A DNA stretch of 64,000 nucleotides from Xiphophorus maculatus (lineage: Eukaryota > Chordata > Actinopteri > Cyprinodontiformes > Poeciliidae). Both the position numbers and the translations under genes were made by a program. Within the stretch, counting starts at the first letter, position 1. The number at the start of each line of letters is the position of its first letter. The stretch covers positions 7,011,882 through 7,075,881 of the forward strand of contig NC_036454.1 of the NCBI RefSeq assembly GCF_002775205.1, written 5' to 3'. Below the pieces are notes generated by a model. That model had not been told where the DNA came from. It ran no database searches and saw nothing but the letters and a program-made list of their open reading frames with translations. Positions 23,101 through 38,100 of the stretch are shown here, piece after piece.

Positions 23101-26100
23101 CAGGCAGATCAGTCCCCACTGGTGGTTTTAGCGGCTGGAGAGGACGTCTACTTGTTGAACCCTCAGGAGGAGCAGCCAAGGACCCTGCACTCTGTTTATG
23201 GTCATCCTGTAACCTGTCTGGACGCCTCCAACAGCCTCACTGCTTTTGGGGTGAAGCGCACAGGCTGGGCCATGCATGATGGAGGCAACAAGGTGGGTTC
23301 AATTTCACCCTGCAGATTTTGGTAACTACTAAAAGGCAGATCTGAGAAGAGTAGTACAGTAGCTCAGATAGAAACACCAACAGGCATTTCTTGTGACTAA
23401 GGTGTTCAATAAGAGGTTGTTTTGACTATACAGCTCTTCGAAATAAAAAGTCAAATCAAAGGCATTCATATCCCCTAGATACTGCAACAAAATCACATTT
23501 GTTCATGATTATTTTCAATATTACATACAAATCTACAATATTTATATGAACTGACAATATAGTATGTGTGTGTTAATGGAAGAGATGGAGCTGTGTCAAG
23601 GTTTTGCCAGGGGTAAATGTGAATGTTGGCAAACTGGTTGTAGCAACCTGAACCCTCTGCATCTGGAGTTTAGATGTGCTGTAAAAAGGACTGCAAGCTA
23701 CCTTGATCTCCCAAATTGCAATGAAAGGTTTCCATTAGAGTTAACAAGGCCACTCGTTTTCTCTGCAGGTGTGTAATGAAAAAATGAGACGTGGAACAAA
23801 GTAAATTGCAATTTGGTTTGGTTAAATGGAAATATGCTGGTTGTTATTCACAAATACAATTCATTGCAGAGAAAAGCAAAGGGGACAGAAATTTCAGGAT
23901 TATGCTAATGTTTTAATTAAATGACCATATTCCTTTGCCTGGTAAGTGAATTAAGCCCTTATAGGTAAAAGATGTGTAATCTCTTTGAAACACAGAGTAC
24001 ATATTACATGCTGTAAAAGATCCAAACTCAGATATTGTTGTGAACTTTTACAACCAGCATTTGTTTGTCTAAATGTAAGCTTAGTCTCGTAGTGGCATAA
24101 TCACCATTACCTTGTTTCTCATTAGATTCAACAATCATGAACCTGTGGGGGGTTTGTTGATATCTGAAATAACTCTCCTAAGTTACAGCAAGCCTTCCCT
24201 AGACACTTCTCTTAATTACTACAACCTTCAAGTGTACTTTTATCAAGTGTTGTTTCTTAACCAGCTTTTGTTTGTTTCTAATAATACTGTGTTTCCAAGG
24301 GCCTTGTGTGGCTAATTGACTCTTAAACCTTTACTTAGTACAAAGAGCCTTGAGACAAAATACTCATTTGGGGGATACTACTCCTGGGCCATTTAAGCCC
24401 TGGAGGGTATGTTACCATTGCTGATTTTCAACATAAATTAAAAATAGACGGACTCAAAAAATGCACAGTGAACAATTTGCTTTTATTGGTATCTTGAAAG
24501 AAGATATTTGCTGGAGTCTGTGAGAGATTTATTTATTTCTATTGGCAAAACAGCCACTCCTACATCATAGCTTCTAGAAAACTGGATGTACTTATTCAGC
24601 TGCAGCCCTAAAGCACCACATAGTGGACCAAAAGGAGCGTAACACTGATGTCTGGCTATAATGACAGTCTATTGTTTGAGTCCTCTCTACAGCTTTGTTT
24701 ATTTCTGCAAATTAAAAGGTGATCCATTTAAAAAATGATGCATGAATCTCATTGATAGAATTCCAAATCTAAATAATTTCCAGGTGACTAATGTTTGTAA
24801 TTGCTATCAATCCTAGATTTTCTTTTTGTGAGTAGTCCCCTTCTAAGACCTGGAAAAAAATAAAAACACTAAAATAAATTGGACTACTAAAGGTAACAAA
24901 TGGAGCTCCAGCTTTATTTGAAGAGGCATAAAATTCTAAAGCATTTAGAAATTAAATGGTTTTTATTTCTAAAATTCAATTTGTTAGTATCTCAAGCTTC
25001 TCTTTCAAAAAGATGATTTATCATCTTCAAGATGAAATGTAATATTTAATCTTAAACTGACTTAGTTTTAATTCAATCAGAAGTTTGTTAAATCTTTCTA
25101 AAATAATTTTTTTCAGCTCAGATCCGGGCCAAAATTCAGCTCTAAATAATGCCAATTCATGATCAGTGAACACTCTCACTAATTAACAAATTTTGGAAAT
25201 TTAATTAACTAGTCTTTCACTCTTGTTCCACTTCTATCAGCTGTTTCTTAAAGCACAGATGACAAAACACAATTTGGCTGCCACCGTTTTTACTGTCTTT
25301 AGTAAAGAAACATATGCTTCATTAAAACCTGTCAAGATGCACAGAGCTGATATCCGAGGAAATCATCTCACACCATTTTTCACACGTAAGAGTGACACTT
25401 TTTCATTTACAGCGTCTCGACTCGGATGAACCGAATGACATTAACCTGTTTTGTTAACTTTATTCAGACTTTGTGTTATTTTTTATTGTCTTACTTTGAT
25501 GCAGTTGCATTAGTAAAACTCCGTTCAAACTGTAGATATTTCTGCCGCTCTTCCATGTCTTTGTTGGTTTGTCCTGGCATGTGTGTAGAAAACGTGTGTG
25601 TGGCTGAGGCTTGCCTCCAGATCCTTGTTACTCCTTGCCTTCCTCTTGTCAGTGGACCAACATCACCTGGGCACACACCCAGCTCATGGCTCTGTTTTCA
25701 ACATGAGCTGGCATTCACATTGGCAAAGGGTTCATCTACTACAGAAGCTCTGCCTCAGTGCTGTCAGAAAAAAAACAAAACTGTTGTTTCTTTATGAAGA
25801 AGAGATCAAATGAGCAGATTTATCTGAATGAACACAAGTCAATATGATCAGATCAAAAGTTCACCTTTAATTGAAAAAACATAAAATAAAAAAAAAATAA
25901 AACATTCCAATTTGATACACATAGTAACTAATGTTAAAATAAACTAATCAATAAATGTCAATGCTGTAAGCATCAGCTAAAATATTCTAAAGTGAATGTT
26001 ACCCACCTGAGACTTTCAAGGCAAATCCCTGCAGTCACTAACTAGAGTGTATTAGTTCATCTGTTGCCCAAACTCAGTCTGTCAAGTGAGAGTTCAATTA

Positions 26101-29100
26101 AAATACTTAAATCACATCAGTATTAAAAATTCTTAGATTTTAGGATCCTATAGTGGAATTAAATCACCTGTATTTACCAAAATAATGTACTACATGGGGA
26201 TCAAATTAGTTTTTCATCCTATGTCTCTTGTGTTCCTCTGTGTTTTCCGAACTCTGTGCACTGTGCAGAGGATGGTTCTGGTTCCCCACAATGGCTTTGG
26301 CTTTCCGCACCACCTGCTGCTCAGATATAACAGATAGTGCGGTCTGTGGGAGGCCTGTTATTTTGCTGGCCACCTTCACCACCCAGCTTAATTGATAGTC
26401 AGGAATGAGGCCAGGCTATGTAGTTGCAAATTAGTGTAAAATTGTTATTTTGGGTTTTAAACTGCAGCTATCTCCAGCATAACCTAATACCGGTAACTTC
26501 TTAATTTAACAGTGTCTGTTTGCAGATTTTGCTATATTGCTCCCTGACCTAGCTACTTGACCTGCTAATAGCTTTTTCTCTTTCATAGTACAAGTGTGCT
26601 GCCGGTTCCTCGACAGGAGGAGTACTTTTGAATTTATCCGAAAAGAACAAAGATATATTTTTTAAAAGTACATAAAAGAACATTTCTTTTCTTTAAGCAT
26701 CAAATAAGATTCAAGTTCGTTTTGATGCTTTTCAATAAAAAGGAAAAAAAAAATCTAAACTTTTCTGTATTTCACCTGTTGATTAGCGATTTTCCCCATC
26801 AAACTAGTGTGTATCTTTCTTTTATTTCACTGTTGTATGAAACTTGCCCTAGGTTACAAAAACAACAAAAAGATAAAAGTGCAAAGGACAATTTCCTTGT
26901 ATCTAATGCTATAGATAGATAGCATAGCATAGATAATGCAATGTATAAATCAATATGCCAAGCCAGACATTTGACATATTGAAATATATTGCGGCTTACG
27001 CGTCACAAATCTGAGACAATTCAAATGTTTTGCATGGAAGTGCTACTCAAAGGTAGAAGTAATGTGGTAATGACATTAACATTACTCAATCTTAAGCCGC
27101 ACTGTGCAGGTGCACTGTCTGCACTAGTGAAGATCACCGCTGCATGACAAATGCCTAACCCATTTCTGATAGTGTTGGGCTACGGTACCCATCCAGGGAC
27201 ACCAAGAAATTTTACTTAATGTGAATGCTGTAGGCACAACGATTGGAAGGATGGTTGGAATTAAAGTTGGAAGGAGAATTGGAAGCAGGGTTGGAATGAG
27301 AACTGGATTTAGGGTATAATCTTTCTGTGATTCTGTAACTTAATTACGGTAGTTAATTAGCTTTCTATCTCCAGACCAAACCAAAACATGTTAAGCAATG
27401 CCACAGAAATATTGTTTAGGGGTTAAGTTTTGCACTAAATTACTCGTATTTTCAGTGAAGAATCCAAAATTAACTTCATACAAATTTGAAGAGTTAATCT
27501 CCAAAGTAACTGCATAAATATTTTTCTTTTGGTTTTGCAAATGATTTGCTGTGCTCATTATGTTGTGTTGTAAGTACCAAATAATGTGAAAGCACAAACT
27601 GTGCATAATATTGCATCTGGTCCAGTGGGCTAATCTCTGTTTGTCCACATGGTGTCTAAACCAAATGAGGCCCTGAGCCCGTATTTGTTCCAGATGTGGG
27701 TGTTTGTATAAGATTTAATGTAGTCTTGCATAGAGAGAAAGCAGTGGTTCAGCTTTTTTTCTCAGCAGGCTATTGTACAAGTGTGTCCCTTCCCTGATTA
27801 GGTCTGAATATGGAGGACGCTGCTGAATTCTTTTATGGAGGCAAAAATATGCACACACCCAGTCCAACACAACTCATAATTTCTCCTTTCTGCTCAATAA
27901 TAAGAGTAACTGCTGCAGTTAAGCCTTATGAGTTCCGATATAGTCGCAATAGCAACATGAAAGGATTTCTCTGAGGAACAGCAGTGATTTTATAAATGTC
28001 ATCTGTTTAAAAGCATGCAGAGTAATCACATTAACATCGCAGTGTAATTCAGACTTTCTTTTGTCTGCAAGCTTCAATAGCCGAGCACCAGAGAGAGCAT
28101 TAGCCTAACCACTGCACTGTATCCGTGCTTACTAATATTCTTCCTGGTCTTTGAACAGCCCCCAGTCCTATCACAAATCAGCTGCTTATCCTCTCTCAGT
28201 GACAGTTCTTCATTTTAGTGGCTGAGGTGGGGACGTATTTAATAAAATTATCTTCCTAATTCTGCGGTGATTCATTGAGAACAGCAGGCTGAACCTCATT
28301 TCTGCATTCCAGTCTCCTGAGCTGTCCAAATCCTATCAAGCTGTCATTTCGAAGTCCAGTGTGGTTTGGGCTCTGCCCTGGGGTGGAGCACAATTAAAGC
28401 TTCACTTGGCCCAAATATGGGGACACACAAAAACTGCTGGCACCTTCTGAAGGTTTATACCCTGCCTTCCTCTATTTATTAGTTTTTATATGTATATTTT
28501 TTTCTTCTTCAAATGTCTTTCTTTTCTGCTGTCTGTTCCTGCCTTTTCTTTTCTTCTACCTTTTGGCTTCCATTCTTTCCATTTCCCCCCTCTGTTTTCC
28601 TTTTTGTTTAATTATTCAAAGGCAGTTCTGCCTGGCGGTTAACCCGTTTGTTCTGTCTGGTTTGGATGAGAAAACACCAGCTGCTAATTGATCAATTAGG
28701 CCAGCACCAGATGACATCATTGAAACTTCTGTAAAGAGTTTATTGCAGCCATCAAGCTGTAAAAGACAGTAATTCAAGTTTGCCTTCAAGTTTCTCTCTA
28801 GTTAATCTACTTAAGTCCTTCTGTGTTTTTACTTTACAAACAAGGCTCTTTCCCCACAGGACTGCACCTTTATTGGCTGATATTTCATATTATTAATACA
28901 CAGTTGTATCATTAGTTTTAAGGCACCCTTTTTGTGAACTGAAAGATTTGTGTCTGCTTACAGGAAGAGGTAAAATATTAAAGGAATGGTAACACTTTTT
29001 CATAAAAAGTACCGGTACTCCTTTTCTGTTGCTCTCTGGCAATAATTCAATTAATTTCAGTTCAGTTTAATATATAATTCTCTCTAAATATAATCATCCG

Positions 29101-32100
29101 CCACTGTAAATTGTATTTGTTGGTAAAAGTTATAAACTAGCGGCTGTTTGTTAGAAACATATGTAAGTTTGAATTCAAATGGGTTGTCCAAATTGAACTC
29201 CAAATACCACTTTTAATGACTATCGCAGTCTCAAAATTTCCTTCCTCTGAAACCAGACCTTATTGAAGGTCTGTTTAGCATCAGTGTCCTATTCAAGAGT
29301 CAACGGCGCCCAAGCTTCAGACAGTGCTAAGGCTATGCAGCCCTCACAATCCAGACTCATTTTTGCTCTCAGGTCAGTTAAATAAACTTGTTTAAAGCAG
29401 CAAATGTTTCATAATCTTTTTTTAAGAAGGAAGCTTGTTATTTTTAGTGTTGTAAATTTGTTGTCATATTTGAAGAACAACATTTTCACCTGACTTCTTA
29501 GGTTTTAAATAGAGAAAACAAACAAACAAAAAACTTTAAATGTTTTTAAAACATTTTCTTCCACCTCATTTTCTTCTATGAGGTGTTATTTGTGGAAAAT
29601 TATGTTTAAGAAATGAATAGTACCTATTGAGGACTGGACTTTTACATTGCTATGTACTAAAAGTGTGGATTTACATGGAATGTTTTCATGCCTGATATAC
29701 ACTTTTAAATATAAAATATTGCAGTATGCAGAGTAATTTGTAATATTTTCTACAAGTTTTTATTACATCTACCGACATTTACACTAACAGAATAGATAGT
29801 TTTAAGCATATTATTTGTTACTGTCTGAATTTTTGTTGAGGTTTTTTCCTTTGTATTTAACGTTATGGCAGTTTTACAAAATTGTGACTTTACATTGTAT
29901 CATATCAGCTCTGAAATGAACGGATTTCCTCGGTCGACTGATGTGTGATCCTGGATTTCAGATCCACGTCTACAGCCTGGAGACCGGGAAACCAACAGTT
30001 TGTGTCGGCAGCTCGCCGGGAGATTTCACTTGTGTCAACCTGAAAGACAGCCCCCCTCATCTACTAGTGTGTGGAAACAAAGACAGAAGGTAGGACACCA
30101 AAAACACTCACAAGTGCAGATAGAGAATGCAAAACATAATTCACCAGTGAAAACAAAAACTGAGCTAGGGACGTAGACAAATGTTTGATGAAGGAGGCCT
30201 AGCAGAATATTCTGGAAGTAGAGAACAGGTGTTTCCAAAATGTGCGAGAAGACAATAACTCTATTATATTTGTGCATTATTCAAGACAGTTTCTTTGAAA
30301 AAAGAAGCTTCTGAAAGCTTATTGAGAAAAAGAAATGCATTGAAATACTAACAGGAGTGATATTTTGCTCTTTGTCTTCTCCATTACCTACTACATGTTA
30401 AGAGACGAGAATTTCTGGCTGTAATGACTTCACCCAGCAGCAACAACAACACACACACTAATGTGCACATGCTTGCCACATTTGGCTTGCCTGTTAAAGA
30501 AAAGACGCATAAAAGATCCATTCTCATCTATTCTGCACTTGTTAGAGGGTGCCGTGGTGCGTAGGATGCCAGGAAAGGAGAAATCCCTGGCATGTCTTCA
30601 TCCAAAGCTGCCCCCGCTGTTTCTATTCAGCCCCAAACCCATCTGGCTGTTAAGTAGTTGGCTTTAAGCGAAGGAGAGACCACATCATACTGTTCAGGTT
30701 CTGTTTCTCCCATTCCTGCTAGTTATGATTAACAGCACCTGCACAAAGACAAAGAAATAGTTCCGTTTGTTTTGTGAGTGGCTTCATTCTTGGTCTTTGA
30801 TTTTTGATCAGATTTCATCCAGATAGGGGAAAAACAACTCTAGCTTGGCTCTGCCACTTTGGCGTCAGCCGATGCAGCACAGAGTCGAGGACAAATGGGA
30901 ACGGTGGAGACTGACGGACAGTCGGCGTTCTTGGCCCTTTGTCAGGGTGGCATCAAGCCAAAGCCTAATGCATCCCTTCTTTTTGTCCAGATGAGTTTTG
31001 TCACTCTGCATTTTTTTGTGAGATCCAAACACCGGATGAAGTGTCCAGATAAGGCCTGTGTGGAAAAAAGAACACATCTGTGCAAACAAGACAAGTCTGA
31101 GCAGGAAATAAAGAGAAAACAGAAAAGTGTGAGGTTGTTAGCTAATGGGTACCTGTTCTGCAGAACGCTTTGTTCTGCAGACATTAACGGTATGAAACAA
31201 AACAGTTTGAGTGATCAGTTTGCTTTGCACTATGATCCTTTTACTCAGTTTCCATAAAATATTTATAGATTTCAACAATGTAAAACTCAAATGTTTTGTA
31301 AGCAGGTGACTTGTTTTGCAGTTGATTTAGGGTGTTTGAGCAGTTTTCTTTTCCTTTTTTCTTTTTTGGGGATTTTTATCTCAGAATAAGACATTTGACC
31401 AAATAGCTCCAGATCACTCCCCCTTTGCCAGTTCACACCAACACATTGCTATTTCATCCCTTCCTACTTCCATTTCATATAGGTAAATCATTTGTACTTA
31501 ACTTTATCTGATTATTTCACCAGCTAATATTTAACCAAACATCTCTTGGTCAGTTTGCTGCTTTGCCTATTCGTACATGTTGCTGTTTACCTTCTTTTGA
31601 TACCCATTAGCAAACTAGGTATGTCCTCATCTATGCATAACAGTTTATTTCACGTTGTAGACAATATACCATGAGTAAATTATGATAAAGTAATTTTCAG
31701 AAACAAAAATTTAAAGATATTTGGTTGGTACAAAATGTCCGAAGACTAACATCTCCGTATCATAACCAAAGGATTTGGTTATGATATTCTTTGATCCTTT
31801 TAAAAAACTGATCCTTTTAAACACTGACAAAAACTTTAAAAGCAAACAGCATTTTGTGTTTTTCACATCCAAACATTTTTTACAATATTTGAAAGTGCAG
31901 ATTTAGGTTAGGAAACTTTTACATTTTTAATGCAGTCTACATGTTCCCTGCTAAATGCTTAAACCACCTGACCTTTTAAAGTCTTTGTAGAGTCGACCAA
32001 CATTGAATACATATTTAGTCTATCACAGTTTAATCCTGTAGGCTCTTAAGCTGTTCAGAGCTCTGCAATTATTGACATTAAAACACATTTTCACACTGTG

Positions 32101-35100
32101 AATACATTTTAGGTCAATAAAAATATTAAAGTCACTGCACAAATAGATTCTTTCTGAAAAAAACAACATGAGGAGCGTAAAGCTGTCCAGTTTGATGAAG
32201 AGCGACTTTGTTAGCTGTGCTTTAATAATTTAAGTTAGGTTTTCGGTCTTTCTTTAACCTCCTGAGACCCTGCATCCTCATATGAGGACATTACATTTTT
32301 GTAAACACAGATGTAAATAATAACATTGATTGAATGGTCTTATCGTCACACAGATAGACCCAATGTCCTCGTCTGAGGACATTGGGTTTTGAGATAACCA
32401 CTTATTGTAGAAAGCTGAAATTTCATTTTTAGGCCAATTGGGTCCTTATGATCCCAAATGACAAGGAGAAATGTATATGCAAAAACAGACCCATTGTCCT
32501 CATATGAGGGCATTGGTTTTGACATAGTTCAAGAGCACATAGAAAGCTAAAATTTAATTTCAACTAAAATTAGGTCATACTAATCCCAAATAGTAAGGAG
32601 ACATAAAAAATGCACATCAAACAAAAGCCCGGGTCTCAGGAGGTTAAATCATTTTTTAACACATACAAATGCATTTTTAATATACTTATGAATCTGAAAA
32701 TACTTTTATGTTTATCCAAAAATTACATACACCTTTTGGTAACTGGCAATACTGAGATCCAACCAAACTAAAACAGAGTCCAGACATTGTAAGAGGGAAA
32801 TAATTTCTAATCCTTCGGTTATCATTTCTACTATAAGTTTAGCTAAAAAGGCAGATGCTTGTGGAGTTTTTTGGTTATGTTTCAAATGGATGCCCACCAG
32901 AACAGAATTTTTAAAATGTGAATTTGTCAGTCTTTTCTCTGTTGTTTCTGTAAATTATTGATGCACACTTAACTCTAAAAACAACACAGTTTGCTTCAAT
33001 AAAAAGATTTCTATCTCACATGAGGAGATAAAAAGTGTATTTGTTAGAATAACTTGAAGATGATGTGACCCATAAGTTTTCAGACTTGAATCTGGACACA
33101 TGAAACTAAGCTCCAATGGCCATTAAAGGAGATTTTATAGCATTCTTAAACACTAGATTTGTTGCTTTGATGTACTACAGTGTATGCAATAGTCTTTGTC
33201 TCCATTTTGACTTGAAATTTAGTAAACATAGTTCATGTGGATGATTGTGAACTCCAGATCATTAGACTAAATCAGACGTCATGCTTGGGATGATTAATGA
33301 CTTCTTCTGGCTTTCGAAAAATAACTGTTCAGGAGTGGGCTGTGCGTCTCTCACACTTTCTTCGTGATTAATGGAAACGATTCTGGCCAGTGACAGTTCA
33401 GCAAAGACGGTCGCCTCCAGCATTAGGTTTATGGCTTCCTGTGGTCTGCCAGTAATGTTCATTCCTCATTGTTTAAACGTGTGCCTCCATCACGTAATGC
33501 CACTAAACAGGCAACGAGCTGAAGACAAACAAGTCCACGGTGCCCATTTAGCCATTTAACTTTGATTCTTTAAAAAAAAAAAAAAAGTTTTGATAGTGGA
33601 AAATGAAATCCGCCTGAGTCCCCAGAGTAAATTTGATTATGGTAATGAATACTTGGAAGAAGGTTGATCCTGGATGGAGTCATGTCCTGGATGCTTTCAG
33701 CTGCAATAAAGCCACGCCGACAACAGATGGAGCTGAACGTCCCCTGGGCTTTTGTTGCTAATGAAACACACTGAGCAAAAATCCTCCTCTTATTGCATTA
33801 AATCCATTGTAGAAAGCAGCACTTTAAAATCCATAATCATAATTATTTTAATCATAATCTTGCACTATATTGTTTTAACACATTTTCTTCTAATAGCAAT
33901 AACTTTAAGAACAAACATCAACATGTATTACAATTTCTTCCATATTTTTTTTAAACACTATGACCAGGAGCTCAAATATTCAGCTGTTGTTTTTGTAAGG
34001 ATGATGTGTTCTGGCCCAGATTTTTGTTGGTTTTGCATTTTATGAATTACTTATGCTTAAGCCTTTCTATGTTTCTTTAATTTTGTTGGTTCTGATGTTA
34101 AACCAGACTACTTTACATGTTTTATCAGTATAGGTATTCCTTTCCTGAAATAAAAAAGCTATAAGGGTTTCATCATGATTGGATGCAAGACTTTTGCAGA
34201 AAAAACAACAAAAACAATTATAATCGTGGGAAAAAACATGCTTTTAACGGTGAGACTATTGCAGGTGGGTGGGACTATTAACTTTCACAATGTCATCCTT
34301 GCGCAGCAGAAAATGTAAGAGTGCTCATTGTTTCTGTTCCTGTTTAGAATAGTTTTTTAATTTCCTGTTTGTTTTATCAGAATAAGTTGGAACAAAGTCA
34401 CAACAAATCTCATTCAGATAATTAGTCAACTTGTAAGACCAACAGATTAAATTTATTTATTTGCTCTCCTCTTCCATACAACATGATCTATACGATGATG
34501 CAGATTGCACATTGTGTGCTTGCCTCCAAAGAAAGCACACAACTAACAGAAAAGCTCATGTGCTGCTCTTGCTAAACAAAAATCCCAAGCATAAAGCAGA
34601 ATCGTTCCCTTTCTGTTATGACGCAGAGTGAGAGTGTTTGACCTCAGGTCCAGCTCCTCTCTGGTATCCCTGTACGCCCACCACCTGGGTGTCACGTCAG
34701 TGCAGGCAGACGACTGGAAGATTGTGAGCGGCGGAGACGAAGGACTGGTGTGTGTTTGGGAGATGAGGATGGGAACTAAGCTGTGGGAGATGCACAACAG
34801 GTAGGACTTTAGAAGATCCAACTAAAGATTTTCTGACAGTTTTCCACCTTATGGTTGTGCCACTAGCTCTTTTTGTTGTTATTTTATTTGCTATTTTTTA
34901 TTATTTGTTTGTTTTGGAAGGCATCCAGTAAGGCATGTTCGCTTTAACACCAGCACCCTGGTAACAGCCAACATCCCCGATGACAAGTCGCCACGTGGGG
35001 CCTGCATCACAGATGATGACCTCACAGCTCACCGCAGGTCACCATCTTCTCTTCTACACCTATTAAAATGACTTTATGCTTGACATCCTTAAAACATCCA

Positions 35101-38100
35101 CTTACTCCTCTTAAAACATCCATCCATCCATCCATCTTCTTCCGCTTATCCGAGGTCGGGTCGCGGGGGTAGCAGCTTCAGAAGGGAGGCCCAGACTTCC
35201 CTCTCCCCAGCCACTTCTTCTAGCTCCTCCGGGGGAATCCCGAGGCGTTCCCAGGCCAGCCGAGAGACATAGTCCCTCCAGCGTGTCCTGGGTCTTCCCC
35301 GGGGCCTCCTCCCGGTGGGACGTGCCCAGAACACCTCACCAGGGAGGCGTCCAGGAGGCATCCTGACCAGATGCCCGAGCCACCTCAACTGGCTCCTCTC
35401 GATGTGAAGGAGCAGCGGCTCTACTCTGAGTCCCTCCCGGATGACTGAGCTTCTCACCCTATCTCTAAGGGAGAGCCCAGCCACCCTACGGAGAAAACCC
35501 ATTTCGGCCGCTTGTATCCGCGATCTCGTTCTTTCGGTCATGACCCAAAGCTCATGACCATAGATGAGGGTGGGAACGTAGATCGACCGGTAAATCGAGA
35601 GCTTCGCTTTTTGGCTCAGCTCTCTCTTCACCACGACGGACCGGTACAGCGCCCGCTTGACAGCAGACGCTGCGCCAATCCGCCTGTCGATCTCCCGCTC
35701 CCTTCTTCCCCCATGCGTGAACAAGATCCCGAGATACTTAAACTCCTCCACTTGGGGCAGGACACCCCCCCTGACCCGGAGGAGGCACACTACCCTTTTC
35801 CGGCTCAAGACCATGGCCTCGGATTTGGAGGCACTGATCCCCATCCCGGCCGCTTCACACTCGGCTGCGAACCGCTCCAGCGAGAGCTGCAGATCACGAT
35901 CTGATGAAGCCAAAAGGACCACATCGTCTGCGAAAAGCAGAGATGAGATCCTAAGGCCACCAAATCGGACCCCCTCAACACCTTGGCTGCGCCTAGAAAT
36001 TCTGTCCATGAAAGTGATGAACAGAATCGGTGACAAAGGGCAGCCCTGGCGGAGTCCAACTCTCACCGGAAACGAGCCCGACTTACTGCCGGCAATGCGG
36101 ACCAGACTCTGACACCGGTCATACAGGGACCTGACAGCCCGTATCAAAGGGCCCGGTACCCCATACTCCCGGAGAACCCCCCACAGGGCTCCCCGAGGGA
36201 CACGGTCGAACGCCTTCTCCAAGTCCACAAAACACATGTAGACTGGTTGGGCGAACTCCCATGCACCCTCCAGGACCCTGCCGAGGGTGTAGAGCTGGTC
36301 CAGTGTTCCACGACCAGGACGAAAACCACACTGCTCTTCCTGGATCCGAGGTTCGACTATCCGACGGACCCTCCTCTCCAGGACCCCTGAATAGACCTTG
36401 CCAGGGAGGCTTAAGAGTGTGACCCCTCTATAATTGGAGCACACCCTCCGGTCCCCCTTTTTGAACAGGGGGACCACCACCCCAGTCTGCCAATCCAGGG
36501 GAACTGCCCCCGATGTCCATGCGACATTGCAGAGTCGCGTCAACCAACACAACCCCACAACATCCAGAGCCTTAAGGAACTCCGGGCGGATCTCATCCAC
36601 CCCCGGGGCCTTGCCACCGAGGAGCTTTTTAACCACCTCGGTGACCTCGTCCCCAGAGATTGGAGAGCCCAACCCAGAGTCCCCAGGCTCCGCTTCCTCA
36701 GTGGAAGGCATGTTGGTGGGATTGAGGAGGTCTTCGAAGTACTCCGCCCACCGGCCCACAACGTCCCGAGTAGAGGTCAGCAGCACACCATCCCCACTAT
36801 AAACAGTGTTGGTGCTGCACCGCTTCCCCCCCCGAGACGCCGGATGGTGGACCAGAATCGCCTCGAAGCCGTATGGAAGTCTTTCTCCATGGCCTCTCCA
36901 AACTCCTCCCACGCCCGAGTTTTTGCCTCAGCAACCGCCCGAGCCGCATGCCGCTTCGCCCGCCGGTACCCATCAGCTGCTTCCGGAGTCCCACAGGCCA
37001 AAAAGGCCCGATAGGACTCCTTCTTCAGCCTGACGGCATCCCTCACCGAAGGTGTCCACCAGCGGGTTCGAGGGTTGCCGCCGCGACAGGCACCGACAAC
37101 CTTGCGGCCACAGCTCCGATCGGCCGCCTCGACGATGGAGGCACGGAACACGGTCCACTAGGACTCCATGTCCCCCACCTCCCCCGGGACGTGTTCGAAG
37201 TTTTGCCGGAGATGGGAGTTAAAGCTCCGTCTCACAGGGGATTCCGCCAGACGTTCCCAGCAGACCCTCACAACACGTTTGGGCCTGCCAGGTCTGACCG
37301 GCTTTCGCCCCCACCACCGGAGCCAACTCACCACCAGGTAGTGGTCAGTGGACAGCTCCGCACCTCTCTTCACCCGAGTGTCCAAGACATACGGCCGCAG
37401 ATCCGATGAAACGATGACAAAGTCGATCATCGAACTGCGGCCTAGGGTGTCCTGGTGCCAAGTGCACATATGGACACCCTTATGCTTGAACATGGTGTTC
37501 GTTATGGACAATCCATGGCGAGCACAGAAGTCCAGCAACAGAACACCGCTCGAGTTCAGGTCGGGCGGGCCGTTCCTCCCAACCACGCCCCTCCAGGTCT
37601 CACTGTCATTGCCCACGTGAGCGTTGAAGTCCCCCAGCAGAACAAGGGAGTCCCCAGGAGGAGCACTCTCCAGTACCCCCTCTAAGGACTCCAAAAAGGG
37701 TGGGTAATCTGAACTGTCGTTCGGCCCGTAAGCACAAACGACAGTCAGAACCCGTCCCCCCACCCGTAGGCGGAGGGATGCTACCCTCTCGTTCACCGGG
37801 GTAAACCCCAACGTACAGGCGCCGAGATGGGGAGCAACAAGTATGCCCACTCCTGCCCGACGCCTCTCACCTTGGGCAACTCCAGAGTGGAAGTATGTCC
37901 AGCCCCTCTCAAGGAGACTGGTTCCAGAACCAGAGCCATGCGTCGAGGTGAGACCGACTATTTCTAGCCGGAACCTCTCGACCTCACGCACTAGCTCCGG
38001 CTCCTTCCCCACCAGAGAGGTGACATTCCACGTCCCAAGAGCCAGTTTCTGCAACCGAGGATCGGACCGCCAGGGTCCCCTCCCTCTGCTGCCACCCATC

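Larger units (their letters stand above)
23293..29961 (+). other. fbxw8 intron 7 (largest, 6.7 kb)
   Basis: No exon or recognisable transposon was identified. It holds a 12-bp-period minisatellite (27245-27316) and a palindromic homeodomain-like site (28684-28699) within a stretch near 28620-28790 that reads like conserved non-coding DNA. A GC-richer block near 26240-26400 is not recognised. Confidence 0.6.

Noticed and set aside
23455-23540. Tc1-like end sequence (CATTCATATCCCC, CAACAAAATCACA)
   Set aside because: Too short and diverged to call an element.
26240-26400. GC-richer block in fbxw8 intron 7 resembling a dispersed repeat
   Set aside because: I could not place it in a family or find ends; no coding frame with motifs.
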